The position numbers and the translations under genes are program-made. From NCBI RefSeq assembly GCF_014284195.1, contig NZ_JACOGC010000004.1, forward strand, positions 307,100-371,099: a DNA stretch of 64,000 nucleotides, given 5' to 3'. How positions within the stretch are numbered: the first letter of the stretch is position 1; the number at the start of each line of letters is the position of its first letter. The stretch comes from Cognatundibacterium griseum. Lineage in GTDB: Bacteria > Pseudomonadota > Gammaproteobacteria > Burkholderiales > Burkholderiaceae_D. This document shows positions 52,330-61,786 of the stretch, piece by piece. The notes under the pieces were generated by a model. It ran no database searches, had not been told where the DNA came from, and worked only from the letters and a program-made list of their open reading frames with translations.

Positions 52330-52905
52330 TCAAGCTGACCCGGTACGCGCGGGCTGCGCCAGCCAGTCGCCGCGCAGCAATCCGTATAAGGCCGAGTCCG
52401 ACACTTCCTCGCCGACGATCCAGCGCTGCCGCAGGTAGCCTTCCTGAATAAATCCCAGCCGTTCCAGACTGCGGGCCGAAGCGGTATTGCGCGGGTCGAT
52501 ATCGGCCTCGATGCGGTTCAGATGATGCGCCGTGAATCCATAGTCAACCATCGCCTGCAAAGCCTCATGCATATAGCCGCGCCCCCATACTGCGCGCGCC
52601 ATGCCGTAACCGATCTCGGCACGGCGGCAGGTGTGCGACCATTGAAACAGACAGCAATGGCCGATCAGCTGCTGATCTTCTTGACGCACCAGCCCCAGAC
52701 GCAGGTAGTCCTGTTTTGCCATCGCTGCCTGGTCGCGGGCGACCAGCTCGCGCGCCGCGTCCACTGATGTCCAGGGCGGCGTGCTCCAGTAACGCATCAC
52801 TTCAGGATCGGAAAAAATCGCATACAGCGCAGGCACATCTGCGCTTTCCAGTGGCCGCAAGAGCAAGCGTGCCGTTTCCAGTTGCAACTGTTCAAAAGAA
52901 GACAT
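52330..52905 (-). CDS. GNAT-family N-acetyltransferase (RimJ/RimL type)
   Basis: The product is 191 residues from ATG 52905; a GTG six codons upstream is possible. The start 'FEQLQLETARLLLRPLESADVPALYAIFSDPEVMRYW' and 'RAEIGYGMARAVWGRGYMHEALQAMVDYGF', with the acetyl-CoA loop of the R-x-x-G-x-A kind, are typical of acetyltransferase_3 proteins. 'NRIEADIDPRNTASARSLERLGFIQEG' completes the fold. Relatives acetylate ribosomal protein termini or small amines; this one cannot be specified. Confidence 0.9.
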   Translation of the reverse strand: MSSFEQLQLETARLLLRPLESADVPALYAIFSDPEVMRYWSTPPWTSVDAARELVARDQAAMAKQDYLRLGLVRQEDQQLIGHCCLFQWSHTCRRAEIGYGMARAVWGRGYMHEALQAMVDYGFTAHHLNRIEADIDPRNTASARSLERLGFIQEGYLRQRWIVGEEVSDSALYGLLRGDWLAQPARTGSA

Positions 52906-53034
52906 GGCATTCAGCCGCTGCACAGCGGATATCGTTGATCATTCTGCCACCATACGCAAGCCATGACGCTTTGGCAATCCGGCAGCGCTGCCGGGGTGAG
53001 CATTCCGGTACATTAAAAGGGTATTTCTTCTTCC

Positions 53035-53107
53035 ATATACTCCTCCCAGTATATTTTACAGCCCTTTAAACATATCGAGATCAGGTCGAAAATGACAGAT
53101 ACTCCCC
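53035..53107. repeat. Dispersed repeat copy B with an RcnR/FrmR-like TACT-(C/G-rich)-AGTA palindrome
   Basis: ATATACT-CCTCCC-AGTATAT (53035-53054) is followed by CCCTTTAA at 53062 and GATACTCCCC at 53098. This mirrors the block order and spacing of the copy at 16604-16678. It lies ahead of the DMT transporter gene (start 53133) and behind the divergent GNAT gene, so it may carry the transporter's control site. Confidence 0.55.
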
Positions 53108-53132
53108 CATTTTTTAAAATTTCCGGAGCTGT

Positions 53133-54092
53133 ATGACCGGCGATGGAACGGCATTTCGCTTTTGGTGTACCCTTGCAGGCTTTCTGCATGGAATCCCGAT
53201 TGTGAACCGTCCTCCTTATTCCACTTATCTGAAACTGGTTGCCGTCGCGCTGTTCTGGGGCGGCACGTTTATCGCTGGCCGTCTGGTGGCGCAGCAAATT
53301 CCGCATATGATCGCCGCTGCCCTGCGCTTTGCCGTGGCCTGCGCGCTGCTGCTGCCGCTGGCATGGAAGCTCGAAGGCGGCCTGCCGAAACTGACCCGGT
53401 CGCAGATGCAAGCGACTTTTGCGCTCGGCGCCACCGGTATTTTTCTGTACAACATCTGCTTTTTTTCAGCGCTGGAACGCATGCCGGCGGGACGCACGGC
53501 GCTGTTCGTGGCACTCAATCCCATCGTCACTGCGCTGGCGCTGGCCGCCCTGTTCGGTGAACGGCTGGGTGCGCGCCGCTGGGCCGGTATCGCACTGGCG
53601 TTTACCGGTGCGGCGATCGTGATTACCCGTGGCGATCTGGCCGGAGCGTTGCACGATATTTCCCAGTCAGTGGGTCGCGGCGAGCTGTTCATGCTGTGCG
53701 CCGTCTGCGCCTGGGCCGCCTATACCATCATCGGCAAACACGCGCTCAAAGGCTTGTCGCCGATCGCCGCCACCACTTATGCGGCACTCTGGGGATTGCT
53801 GTTACTGAGCTGCGGCGCGCTGCTGGAACTGCCGCAATTCCACTGGCAGCAACTGGGCTGGCAAACCGGCGCCGCACTGATTTATCTCGGCGCATTCGGC
53901 ACCGTCATCGGCTTTATCTGGTATTACGAAGGGGTAAAAGCCATCGGCCCGGCACGCACCGCCGTTTTCAACAATCTGGTGCCGGTATTCGGCATCAGCC
54001 TCGGCGCACTGCTGCTGGGCGAGCCGGTGTTATGGTCGATGCTGGTGGGCGGCCTGCTGGTAATCGCAGGCGTTTCGCTGACCAATCGCTGA
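53133..54092 (+). CDS. EamA/DMT-family transporter
   Basis: The 319-residue inner-membrane protein has about ten hydrophobic helices in two EamA repeats: 'LVAVALFWGGTFIAGRLVAQQIP...ALRFAVACALLLPLAW' opens the first and 'LFMLCAVCAWAAYTIIGKHAL' the second. CGGAG stands four bases before ATG 53133; an in-frame GTG at 53202 could also serve. The final 'LLGEPVLWSMLVGGLLVIAGVSLTNR' is a standard DMT end. It probably exports a metabolite or drug. Regulation may involve the palindromic repeat just upstream. Confidence 0.92.
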   Translation: MTGDGTAFRFWCTLAGFLHGIPIVNRPPYSTYLKLVAVALFWGGTFIAGRLVAQQIPHMIAAALRFAVACALLLPLAWKLEGGLPKLTRSQMQATFALGATGIFLYNICFFSALERMPAGRTALFVALNPIVTALALAALFGERLGARRWAGIALAFTGAAIVITRGDLAGALHDISQSVGRGELFMLCAVCAWAAYTIIGKHALKGLSPIAATTYAALWGLLLLSCGALLELPQFHWQQLGWQTGAALIYLGAFGTVIGFIWYYEGVKAIGPARTAVFNNLVPVFGISLGALLLGEPVLWSMLVGGLLVIAGVSLTNR

Positions 54093-54116
54093 ATGTCACC
54101 ACCGTCAGCAAACAAC

Positions 54117-54145
54117 AAGGGAGGCCGCAGCCTCCCTTTCTTTTT
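54117..54145 (+). terminator. Intrinsic terminator after the DMT transporter gene
   Basis: AAGGGAGGC (54117-54125) pairs with GCCTCCCTT (54130-54138) around CGCA and is followed by a T-rich tract. It lies 25 bases past the transporter stop and separates it from the convergent TonB-receptor gene. Confidence 0.88.
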
Positions 54146-54197
54146 GACAGCAGGCGCTGTCAACCATCATGCTACCGATGTCAGATACGAACGGACA

Positions 54198-56597
54198 TCA
54201 GAACTTCTTCCACAGTTTCACAAAGTAAGACGCGCCGTTCAGCCCGAACTGCACACTGTCGTAGTAAAAACCGTTATCGGTTTCATTCGGATCCTGGCGG
54301 GTCGGCTTCACATTGAAAATGTTATTGCCGCCGACAGTCAGCTTGGTGGTGTCGTTAAACGCGTAAGTGATGGCAAAATCCGCCGAAGTCTTCGGTGCAT
54401 AATACGCATTCGGCACACCGGCGGCCGTACCGGAGAAAGTACCCAGCGTCTGGGAGCCGTAATGAATGATCTTGAACTCATTAGACCATGGGCCCTGCTC
54501 GTAATCGAAAGTCAGCGTGCCCTTCATGCGCGGACCACCCTGTTCGATAAACAGCCGTTCACGCTCCGACAGCAGCACGTCTTCATAACCCTGCAATGAA
54601 GGCGGCGCCTGCACCTTGGTGACTTCGGTCTTGCTGTAATTGAAGCCCAGATAAGTCGTCAGCTTGCCTGCACCGAGCGAGGTTTTATGCGATGCCGTCA
54701 GATCCAGACCCTGCGTCTTGGTATTGATCGAATTCACAAAAAACTGCGCCTGCCCCACGCCCAGCGCCGACAAGGTCGCGCCAAGCGCCGGATAGTTGGT
54801 CGCGTCGAAACGGCCCGACAGCACGATGCGGTCAGCGATATCGATGCGGTACAAGTCGGCCGTCATGGAGAACGCGTTATTCGGTTTATAGGTCAGGCCG
54901 AATGTGTAGTTTTTCGATTTTTCTTCCTTCAGCTTAGGAATACCAGCGGCATTCGCCACCGCGCCGCCATTCGGTGCCAGCACCACATCCATCGGCACGC
55001 CGCTGATGAAATCGGTGAAAGTGGAAGAGAAATACACCTGCTGCAACGACGGTGCGCGGAAACCGGTGCTCAGCGAGCCACGCAGATTCACGCTGTCTGT
55101 CGCCTTGTAGCTGCCGGCCAGCTTGCCGGTCAGGGTGGAGCCGAAATCGCTGTAGTGCTCGCCGCGTACTGCGGTCTGTACTTTGAAACGGTTGGTGACA
55201 TCGGTTTCAATATCCAGATACGCCGCTACGCTGCTGCGGCTGCGGTCGGTGCGGTCGCCAGGCTGAAAACCGGGGAAACCCTGGCTGCCGGCATTGCCGC
55301 CAAAACCAACACCATCGGCATCGATATAGGAGCCGGGTTCACCGGCAAAAATCTTGTAATTTTCACGCCGGTATTCGCCACCGAACGCCACGTTCACACC
55401 CTGCATGAAGCCGTCAAAGAAGCGGCTGAAATCCAGATTGGTGGTCGCCTGCGAAAAGGAAAATCCGCCGGCATCAAAGCTGCTCGGGCTGATGCCCTTG
55501 CCGCCCGCCAGCAAATCCTTGTTCGCAATCGACGCATTCAGCGTATTGCTGATGTTGTATTTCAGTTCGTTGTAGCCGTAGGTCTGGGACAGGTCAGCAC
55601 GCCATTCGCCGATGCTCCAGCGGTATCCCGCAGTGCCGTAGATATCGTTGATATCGCCGTTGATATACGGCACAAAACCGTTCGGATACATCGCTGCCGA
55701 ATTACGGGAAGGGATGTCGTCAGAGCCGATGCCGCCGCGCGCCCAGGCAGCGGAAGAGGCGTGGCGCTGCTGGTTGCCGAGCGTGAAATAGAATTTGTCA
55801 GTGCCGCCGTTCGGCACTTCGCCGTTCAGGTACACCGTCGGGCCGGTCACTTTGGTATCGCCAATCGTGCGCGGATTGCCCGGATCGGCACGGTTGGAAC
55901 GGCCGCGGTCTGTGTATTCGGCGGTGATGCCCAGCACGCCGCTTTGACCGATTTTCACACCACAATACGCAGCAGGCGCGTAGTTTTTACCGTCGCCAGC
56001 CGAGTACTGGCTGTACCCGAATGTCGCTTCGCAGCCGAGCGTCTTTTTCAGCGTGATATCAATCACACCGGCAATCGCGTCGGAACCGTACTGTGCCGCA
56101 GCGCCATCGCGCAATACCTGCACATTTGAAATCGCCATGACCGGAATCGCATTCATGTCAGTGCCGGTATTGCCGCGGTTGCGCGCGCCAAACAGATTGA
56201 CCAGCGACACTGTATGACGACGCTTGCCATTCACCAGCACCAGTGTCTGGTCAGACCCCAGACCGCGCAATGCGGCCGAATCCACCAGATCGGCACCATC
56301 AGCCCCGGTCTGGCGGGTGGAGTTGAAAGAGGGCGAGATATTCGCCAACGTCTGCGCCAGATCGAACTGGCCACCCTGTTCAGCTGCCTTATTTACGGCA
56401 ATGAAATCGACCGGCAGCGGCGTTTCGGTCGCCGACGAATTCACCCGGCGCGAGCCGACAATCGTCATGGTCTGCACCGGCGCGTCCGGTGCTTTATCTG
56501 CACCGGCTGTCTGTGCGGAAACAACGGCGGGAAACATGGCGGCCATACCACCGGCGCCATAAAGAGCGAGCAACACTGCCCTGCGCATAATTGTCAT
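54198..56597 (-). CDS. TonB-dependent outer-membrane receptor
   Basis: The 799-residue product has a signal peptide ending near 'FPAVVSAQ' and a TonB-box-like stretch 'VQTMTIVGSRR'. The plug domain follows ('ALRGLGSDQTLVLVNGKRRH', 'MAISNVQVLRDGAAAQYGSDAIAGVIDITLKK', residues ~50-190). A 22-strand beta-barrel ends with the terminal Phe ('YFVKLWKKF'). 'GLTYKPNNAFSMTADLYRIDI' is typical of barrel strands. The substrate (siderophore, vitamin or carbohydrate) is not predictable. No cobalamin riboswitch is seen in the 245 bases upstream, although a BtuF-like gene lies behind it. AGGA stands nine bases before the ATG. Confidence 0.95.
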   Translation of the reverse strand: MTIMRRAVLLALYGAGGMAAMFPAVVSAQTAGADKAPDAPVQTMTIVGSRRVNSSATETPLPVDFIAVNKAAEQGGQFDLAQTLANISPSFNSTRQTGADGADLVDSAALRGLGSDQTLVLVNGKRRHTVSLVNLFGARNRGNTGTDMNAIPVMAISNVQVLRDGAAAQYGSDAIAGVIDITLKKTLGCEATFGYSQYSAGDGKNYAPAAYCGVKIGQSGVLGITAEYTDRGRSNRADPGNPRTIGDTKVTGPTVYLNGEVPNGGTDKFYFTLGNQQRHASSAAWARGGIGSDDIPSRNSAAMYPNGFVPYINGDINDIYGTAGYRWSIGEWRADLSQTYGYNELKYNISNTLNASIANKDLLAGGKGISPSSFDAGGFSFSQATTNLDFSRFFDGFMQGVNVAFGGEYRRENYKIFAGEPGSYIDADGVGFGGNAGSQGFPGFQPGDRTDRSRSSVAAYLDIETDVTNRFKVQTAVRGEHYSDFGSTLTGKLAGSYKATDSVNLRGSLSTGFRAPSLQQVYFSSTFTDFISGVPMDVVLAPNGGAVANAAGIPKLKEEKSKNYTFGLTYKPNNAFSMTADLYRIDIADRIVLSGRFDATNYPALGATLSALGVGQAQFFVNSINTKTQGLDLTASHKTSLGAGKLTTYLGFNYSKTEVTKVQAPPSLQGYEDVLLSERERLFIEQGGPRMKGTLTFDYEQGPWSNEFKIIHYGSQTLGTFSGTAAGVPNAYYAPKTSADFAITYAFNDTTKLTVGGNNIFNVKPTRQDPNETDNGFYYDSVQFGLNGASYFVKLWKKF

Positions 56598-56842
56598 GAA
56601 TGAAATTCCTATGAATTTTTGCGTTGAATAAGGTCAGAAATCCATCATTCCCGGCAGCCAGACCATGACCTTCAACTGAACAAAATGGTGCATGCGGTAT
56701 GTGGCTGTCAGACAGATTCCAAGGAATTTCAGTATCCGTGCGAGTAGGAAGGGGTGTCAATCAGTGAGCGGCATGTTTATGTCACGAGTGTGTCATTTAT
56801 GCGCAATTACGTAAAACTGGAAATATTTTTTCATATCTGGCG

Positions 56843-57646
56843 TTACAATGATTCCAAATATTTCAAACCGGCAACAGCCCGGCTGCCATACCAGCTGATC
56901 ATTTCCCCGTCCACCAGCATGACCGGTTTTCCGGTCTGGCGTTCCAGCGCGTCCACATGCTGCTCTGTGAACCGGTAAGGCTCGGTGGAAAGCAGGATCA
57001 GGTCAATCTGCTCCAGCATGGCGGGCGTCCAGTCAAAAGCCGGGTAGCGTGCCGGATTCCCGGCCGGGCTCCAGCAATCCCAGCCTGCCAGCTGCAGCAT
57101 CGCGGCGATATAGGTCGGTGCCGAGACGGTCATCCACGGATCCTGCCAGATACAGTACAGCACCCGCTGCCGCCGCGTGACCGGCGTCAGCGCGGCCCGG
57201 GCATCCAGATACGCCGCACACCATTGCTCTGCCGCCTGCGGCACCTGGAAAACACCGCCAAGCAGACGGTACAGCGCCAGATTATCGTCCGGTGCCAGCG
57301 GATGCGTCACGATAACATGCGGAATCCACGCTGCCAGCTGATCCACCACCGGCTTTTCATTTTCGTCGATGTTGACCACCAGATGGGTCGGCGCCAGCTG
57401 CCGGATTTTTCCCAGATTCACATCCTTGGTGCCGCCGACTTTAGGAATGCGCTGCACCTGCGCAGCAGGATGAATGCAAAAGCCGGTACGGCCAACGATC
57501 GCCCCGCCCAGACCCAGATCGCATAACAATTCGGTGATCGACGGCACCAGGCTGACAATACGCGCTTCTGCCGCCGGCACCGGCTGATGCAGGCGTCCGG
57601 CGGCATCCGTCAGAATCAGGCGATCATCAGACGTCAGACCGTTCAT
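56843..57646 (-). CDS. BtuF-like helical-backbone binding protein without signal peptide
   Basis: The 267-residue type III binding-protein fold shows 'RIVSLVPSITELLCDLGLGGAIVGRTGFCIHP', 'GGTKDVNLGKIRQLAPTHLVVN' and 'VLYCIWQDPWMTVSAPTYIAAMLQLAGWD'. This is the cobalamin/ferric-siderophore binding family. Unlike BtuF, its N-terminus 'MNGLTSDDRLILTDAAGRLH' contains no secretion signal, so it would stay in the cytosol or be misannotated at its start; no upstream Met with a signal is available because the SDR gene overlaps it by four bases. A role in cobalamin salvage is only suggested by fold. Confidence 0.85.
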   Translation of the reverse strand: MNGLTSDDRLILTDAAGRLHQPVPAAEARIVSLVPSITELLCDLGLGGAIVGRTGFCIHPAAQVQRIPKVGGTKDVNLGKIRQLAPTHLVVNIDENEKPVVDQLAAWIPHVIVTHPLAPDDNLALYRLLGGVFQVPQAAEQWCAAYLDARAALTPVTRRQRVLYCIWQDPWMTVSAPTYIAAMLQLAGWDCWSPAGNPARYPAFDWTPAMLEQIDLILLSTEPYRFTEQHVDALERQTGKPVMLVDGEMISWYGSRAVAGLKYLESL

Positions 57647-58428
57647 TGATCATGGCCCGGCGTGCGCGCCTTGTGCGGGGCGCGGGAAAATACCCGGTCG
57701 TACAGCCAGTCCGGCAGCAGACGCAGTATTTTGGCGACAACGCCCATCTGCCACGGAATCACGCGGTAAGAACGCCCGGCATCAATCGTCTGCACGGCTT
57801 TGCGCGCAAAATCCGACACCGGCATCAGAAACGGCATGGGATAGGTATTCACCTGCGTCATCGGGGTGTCGATATAGCCCGGTGCAATCGTGACCACGCG
57901 GATACCGCTGGAACGCAACTCCACCCGCAGGGATTCGCAATAACTGATGACGGCCGCTTTCGACGCGCTGTAGGCTTCGGCTCCCGGTAATCCCCGTATT
58001 CCCGCCACGCTGGCGATTCCGACCAGCCGGCACGGTTGCTCCCGGGCGCAGGTTTTCATTGCCGGAATAAACGGCGCAAATGTCGCTGCAGTCGCAATCA
58101 GATTCGTCTGCAGCACGCGCTCAAATACGGGCAGATCGCCTTCGCACTCGGTCAGGGTGCCGACCGAGATGCCGGCATTGGCAATCACGGTATGCACTGT
58201 GCCCACCTGTTGCAGAAAATCAGCTGCCGCCTGCGTCAGGGCGGCATGATCGGTCACATCCAATGCATAGATGTGATGCCGCTGCGGATTGGGCAGACTG
58301 CGCCGCAATTGCTCCAGCTGCGCCTGCCGCCGCGCCACCAGCGCCAGTGTTGCTCCCCGCGCGGCATACACCTGTGCCAGCGCCGCGCCAATACCGGACG
58401 ATGCGCCGGTGATAAACACATTTTCCAT
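57643..58428 (-). CDS. SDR-family NAD(P)-dependent oxidoreductase
   Basis: The 261-residue protein has the cofactor motif 'VFITGASSGIGAALAQVYAARG', NAG motif 'VIANAGISVG', catalytic Ser in 'LVGIASVAGIRG' and Tyr-Lys in 'EAYSASKAAV'. 'APGYIDTPMTQVNTYPMPFLM' follows. The C-terminal ~40 residues contain a hydrophobic stretch ('VIPWQMGVVAKILRLLPDWLY') that could associate with the membrane, as in some fatty-acyl or sterol SDR enzymes. Its stop overlaps the BtuF-like start (ATGA), so the two genes are co-translated, an odd pairing. Confidence 0.88.
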   Translation of the reverse strand: MENVFITGASSGIGAALAQVYAARGATLALVARRQAQLEQLRRSLPNPQRHHIYALDVTDHAALTQAAADFLQQVGTVHTVIANAGISVGTLTECEGDLPVFERVLQTNLIATAATFAPFIPAMKTCAREQPCRLVGIASVAGIRGLPGAEAYSASKAAVISYCESLRVELRSSGIRVVTIAPGYIDTPMTQVNTYPMPFLMPVSDFARKAVQTIDAGRSYRVIPWQMGVVAKILRLLPDWLYDRVFSRAPHKARTPGHDQ

Positions 58429-58443
58429 CCGTTATCTGCCCAT

Positions 58444-58470
58444 AAAAAAAAGTCCGCCGGAAGGCGGACT
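58444..58470 (-). terminator. Intrinsic terminator after dsbA
   Basis: On the minus strand the hairpin AGTCCGCC-TTCC-GGCGGACT is followed by a run of eight T. It lies 20 bases past the dsbA stop and ahead of the SDR gene, separating the two transcription units. Confidence 0.9.
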
Positions 58471-58489
58471 GAATGATGCACGTGTGCGT

Positions 58490-59200
58490 TTATTTTTTCT
58501 TGCCTGGCTCAGCCGGCGCGCTGCCTGCTGTTTTTTCTTTCTGCGCCTTGGCTACCAGAAAATCCATCACCTGCAATACCGCGCGGTTTTGCATGTCTTC
58601 GGTCGAACGTCCGAGCGTTGCGATTGCCTGTGCCGGTGAAGTCACGTAGCGGCCATCAATCGCAATCGTCGGCACGCCGTCAATCTGATAGGCTTCCATC
58701 ATCTGATTAGCACGGGCCAGTTTACTCTGAATCGTGAAGGAATTATAAACATCGCTGAATTTCTGTTTATCCAGACCGGATTTGGCAACAAAATTCATCA
58801 CATCGGCATCGGTTGCCAGACGGTTGCGGTCAATGTGGTAAGCGTTAAAGGCCTTGACATGGAACTCATCGGTCTTGTTCATCGCTTCCAGCGTGAAATA
58901 CAGCTTTTGCTGCGTCACCAGATTATGGAAATTCACATGCACCCGTTTGAACACGATATTGTCACCCTGTTTCTTGACCCATTCGGCGATCAAAGGTTCG
59001 AGTGCATTGCAGTGCGGGCAGAAGTAGGCGAAAAATTCGATGACTTCCACTTTCTTGCCGCTTTCGGTCGGCTGTGGCCGCCCCAGCACGCGGTACTCGG
59101 CGCCATTCTGCGGCATCGCAGGCGACGCGCCGGCACCGCTGGCCAGCAAACCCAGACCGACTAACAATACGCCCCGTATTACCTGAGACAATCCACGCAT
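58490..59200 (-). CDS. dsbA: Thiol:disulfide interchange protein DsbA
   Basis: The product is 236 residues from ATG 59200, with GAGGG six bases before it; upstream in-frame residues are not homologous. A signal peptide ends near 'GASPAMP'. The thioredoxin core has 'IEFFAYFCPHCNALEPLI' with the CPHC redox centre at residues 61-64, then an inserted helical domain ('VAKSGLDKQKFSDVYNSFTIQSKLARANQMM') and the cis-Pro loop 'IDGVPTIAIDGRYVTSP'. It oxidises cysteine pairs of exported proteins in the periplasm. The lysine-rich C-tail 'KEKTAGSAPAEPGKKK' is an extension. It follows the SPOR gene on the same strand. Confidence 0.96.
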   Translation of the reverse strand: MRGLSQVIRGVLLVGLGLLASGAGASPAMPQNGAEYRVLGRPQPTESGKKVEVIEFFAYFCPHCNALEPLIAEWVKKQGDNIVFKRVHVNFHNLVTQQKLYFTLEAMNKTDEFHVKAFNAYHIDRNRLATDADVMNFVAKSGLDKQKFSDVYNSFTIQSKLARANQMMEAYQIDGVPTIAIDGRYVTSPAQAIATLGRSTEDMQNRAVLQVMDFLVAKAQKEKTAGSAPAEPGKKK

Positions 59201-59246
59201 CTTTTTTCCCTCTGTATGTTGGTTACTGAAAAATTCCTGTCTGCCA

Positions 59247-59876
59247 TTACTTCGCGGTACGGACCACTGCCACGTCGACACTGTTTTCTGACAGCTTGGA
59301 ACGGATTCGGTTCATTGTTTCAATATTGCCAAAAGGACCGATCCGCACGCGATACATGGTGCCGGTGTCAGAGGTCTTTTCGCTGACTTTCGCTTCAAAG
59401 CCGATCAGTGCCAGCCGGGCGCGGGCGCTTTCCGCATCGGCCTGTTCCTTGAATGCTCCGGCCTGCAGGAAGTAAATGTATTTGTCGTCAGCGCTGTCGG
59501 CCCTGGCGCCATCTGCCGGTTTATCGGCAGCAGGTTTGCTGTCTGTTTTAACTTCTGCGGTTTTGGCGGGCGCGGCGCTGTTCGCCGGTGCTGCCGGCGT
59601 GGCAGGTGTAGCCGCTTCAGGCGCTTTGGCAACTTCTTTCGCAGCTTCCTTCACCGCATCCTTGTTGCCGTACAGAGGTTTATTCGGGTCCTGCAACTGC
59701 GTCACGGGCTGATCGGATTTATCGCTTTTGCCGCCCTTATTGGTAAACGGCGTGGACGATTTGGTGATCAGCAAGGCAACCGCTACCGCGATTCCAAGTC
59801 CGATGACCAATCCGATAATGATTCCGGTCAGTGTGTTACCGCGCTGATGCTGCAATGTCGTAGAAGGTGTTTTCAT
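59247..59876 (-). CDS. SPOR-domain membrane protein (FtsN/DedD-like)
   Basis: The 209-residue product has a short cytoplasmic N-terminus and a transmembrane helix at ~16-37 ('LTGIIIGLVIGLGIAVAVALLI'). A long Ala/Pro/Lys-rich periplasmic linker (~45-130) and a C-terminal SPOR domain ('YIYFLQAGAFKEQADAESARARLALIGFEAKV...YRVRIGPFG') follow. SPOR domains bind denuded peptidoglycan at the septum. It sits between argS and dsbA, the usual place for this gene in betaproteobacteria. GGAG lies five bases before the ATG. Confidence 0.93.
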   Translation of the reverse strand: MKTPSTTLQHQRGNTLTGIIIGLVIGLGIAVAVALLITKSSTPFTNKGGKSDKSDQPVTQLQDPNKPLYGNKDAVKEAAKEVAKAPEAATPATPAAPANSAAPAKTAEVKTDSKPAADKPADGARADSADDKYIYFLQAGAFKEQADAESARARLALIGFEAKVSEKTSDTGTMYRVRIGPFGNIETMNRIRSKLSENSVDVAVVRTAK

Positions 59877-59956
59877 GCGTCTCCGGCAAAAAATAATCTC
59901 ACTGTCTTCACAATACGGCTTCTGCTGCCATGGAAAACGGCAGAAACCGTTTTCGC

Positions 59957-61669
59957 TTACATCTTGTTTGGCGCGGAAACACCAATCAGTGCCAGGCCAT
60001 TGCGCAACACCTGCCGGGTTGCCAGCATCAATGCCAGACGTGCCAGTTTCGTTGCTTCATCATCGACCAGCACACGTTCGGCGTTGTAATAGCTGTGCAG
60101 CTCTCCTGCCAGGTCGCGCAGATAAAACGCGACCTGATGCGGTCCCAGCTCATCCAGCGCTTTTTCCAGCGCTTCCGGGTATTCCGCAATTTTTGCCAGC
60201 AGGCTGGCTTCACGCGGCGCGGTCAGCGGCGACAGGTCAACCTGTGCCAGTGGGGCGAAAGCCGCCTCGTCTGTCGCATATTGTGCCAGCACAGAGCAGA
60301 TCCGGGCATGTGCATACTGGACGTAATACACAGGATTTTCATCCGACTGCGCCAGTGCCACATCGACATCGAAGACAAATTCGGTATCCGCCTTGCGTGA
60401 AATCAGGAAGAAACGTACAGCATCGCGCCCTTTGACGACATCCCCGTTTCCTGACCATTCGATCAGATCACGCACAGTCACGTAAGAACCGGCACGTTTG
60501 GAAATTTTGACTTCGGCGCCGTCTTTCATGACGGTGACCATTTTGTGCAACACGTAGTCCGGATAGCCCTGCGGAATCCCGACATTCAATGCCTGCAAAC
60601 CTGCCCGCACCCGCGCGATCGTGCCGTGGTGATCGCTGCCCTGAATGTTGATGGCTTTGCGGTAACCGCGCTCCCATTTGGTCACATGGTAGGCGACATC
60701 GGGAACGAAGTAAGTGTAGGTACCGTCCGACTTTTTCATGACACGGTCTTTATCGTCACCGTATTCCGTGGTGCGCAGCCAGAGCGCGCCATCCTGCTCA
60801 TAGGTTTTACCGGCAGCCTTCAGGGCAGCCACGGTCGCTTCGACCTTGCCATCCGTGTATAAGGAAGTTTCGAGATAATAATTATCGAACTTCACTCCGA
60901 ATGCCTGTAAATCGGTGTCCTGCTCGCGACGCAGGTAAGCGACCGCAAACTGGCGGATGGATGCGATATCCTCAGCATCACCGCTGCCTGTGGCAGGCAC
61001 GCCGTCACTGGCGGCAACCGTCTTTTTATCGAGAAAATCACGGGCAATCTCAGCGATGTAGTCGCCATTGTAGGCAGACTCTGGCCAGTGAGCATCGCCC
61101 GGCGCATAGCCTTTCGCCCGTGCCTGCACGGACAACGCCAGGTTCCCAATCTGGACTCCGGCGTCGTTATAATAAAACTCACGGCTCACCGCATAGCCTT
61201 GTGCATCCAGCAACGCTGCCAGCGCATCACCCAGTGCGCCCTGCCGTCCGTGACCGACATGCAATGGCCCGGTCGGGTTGGCAGACACAAATTCCACCAC
61301 CACTTTCTGGCCGGCGCCACGCTGGCTTTTCCCGAACTGGGCACCCTGACGCAACACGGTCTGCACAACGGCTTGTTTAGCGGCGGTGGCGATGCGAATA
61401 TTGATAAATCCCGGTCCGGCGATTTCGACCGATGCGATCAGCGGATGATGTTGCGCCTGCAGATCAGCCACGATTGCCTGCGCCAGTTCACGCGGGTTTT
61501 TACGCAGTGGCTTGGCAATCTGCATCGCAATATTGCAGGCAACGTCCCCGTGAGACGGGTCACGTGGCCGCTCCAGCAGGACCGTGGCCTGCAGCTCACT
61601 GCCTGTCAGCAAAGGGGCGACGGTTTTTTCGATCAGATTCAGGATTTCTTGTTTTTGTTCAGCTAACAT
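59957..61669 (-). CDS. argS: Arginyl-tRNA synthetase
   Basis: The 570-residue class I synthetase attaches arginine to tRNA-Arg. The N-terminal Add-1 domain holds '[18 protein letters not shown]'. The HIGH-type motif is '[19 protein letters not shown]' and the KMSK-type loop '[17 protein letters not shown]'. The anticodon-binding C-terminal domain ends '[26 protein letters not shown]', a standard ArgS end. A hairpin TTCTTGC/GCAAGAA lies directly before the start codon (61681-61700). A promoter with a consensus -10 is at 61722. Confidence 0.98.
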   Translation of the reverse strand: MLAEQKQEILNLIEKTVAPLLTGSELQATVLLERPRDPSHGDVACNIAMQIAKPLRKNPRELAQAIVADLQAQHHPLIASVEIAGPGFINIRIATAAKQAVVQTVLRQGAQFGKSQRGAGQKVVVEFVSANPTGPLHVGHGRQGALGDALAALLDAQGYAVSREFYYNDAGVQIGNLALSVQARAKGYAPGDAHWPESAYNGDYIAEIARDFLDKKTVAASDGVPATGSGDAEDIASIRQFAVAYLRREQDTDLQAFGVKFDNYYLETSLYTDGKVEATVAALKAAGKTYEQDGALWLRTTEYGDDKDRVMKKSDGTYTYFVPDVAYHVTKWERGYRKAINIQGSDHHGTIARVRAGLQALNVGIPQGYPDYVLHKMVTVMKDGAEVKISKRAGSYVTVRDLIEWSGNGDVVKGRDAVRFFLISRKADTEFVFDVDVALAQSDENPVYYVQYAHARICSVLAQYATDEAAFAPLAQVDLSPLTAPREASLLAKIAEYPEALEKALDELGPHQVAFYLRDLAGELHSYYNAERVLVDDEATKLARLALMLATRQVLRNGLALIGVSAPNKM

Positions 61670-61721
61670 GGCGCGGATTTTTCTTGCATCTTGGCAAGAA
61701 TACTAAATAAGGACAGCGGTC

Positions 61722-61750
61722 ATTATACTGTCTCCCCCGCGCCATGTCCG
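61722..61750 (-). promoter_or_regulatory. argS promoter
   Basis: On the minus strand CGGACA (61745-61750), a 17-base spacer and a consensus TATAAT (61722-61727) lie about 53 bases ahead of the argS ATG. The transcript would include the TTCTTGC/GCAAGAA hairpin near the ribosome-binding region. Confidence 0.68.
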
Positions 61751-61786
61751 TGCTACCGAGCAGGTCAGCCAGGCAGATCACCGATT

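Noticed and set aside
56598..56842. Cobalamin riboswitch ahead of the TonB receptor gene
   Set aside because: A BtuF-like gene lies next door, so I looked for the GCCACTG core and the B12-box context on the minus strand and found neither.
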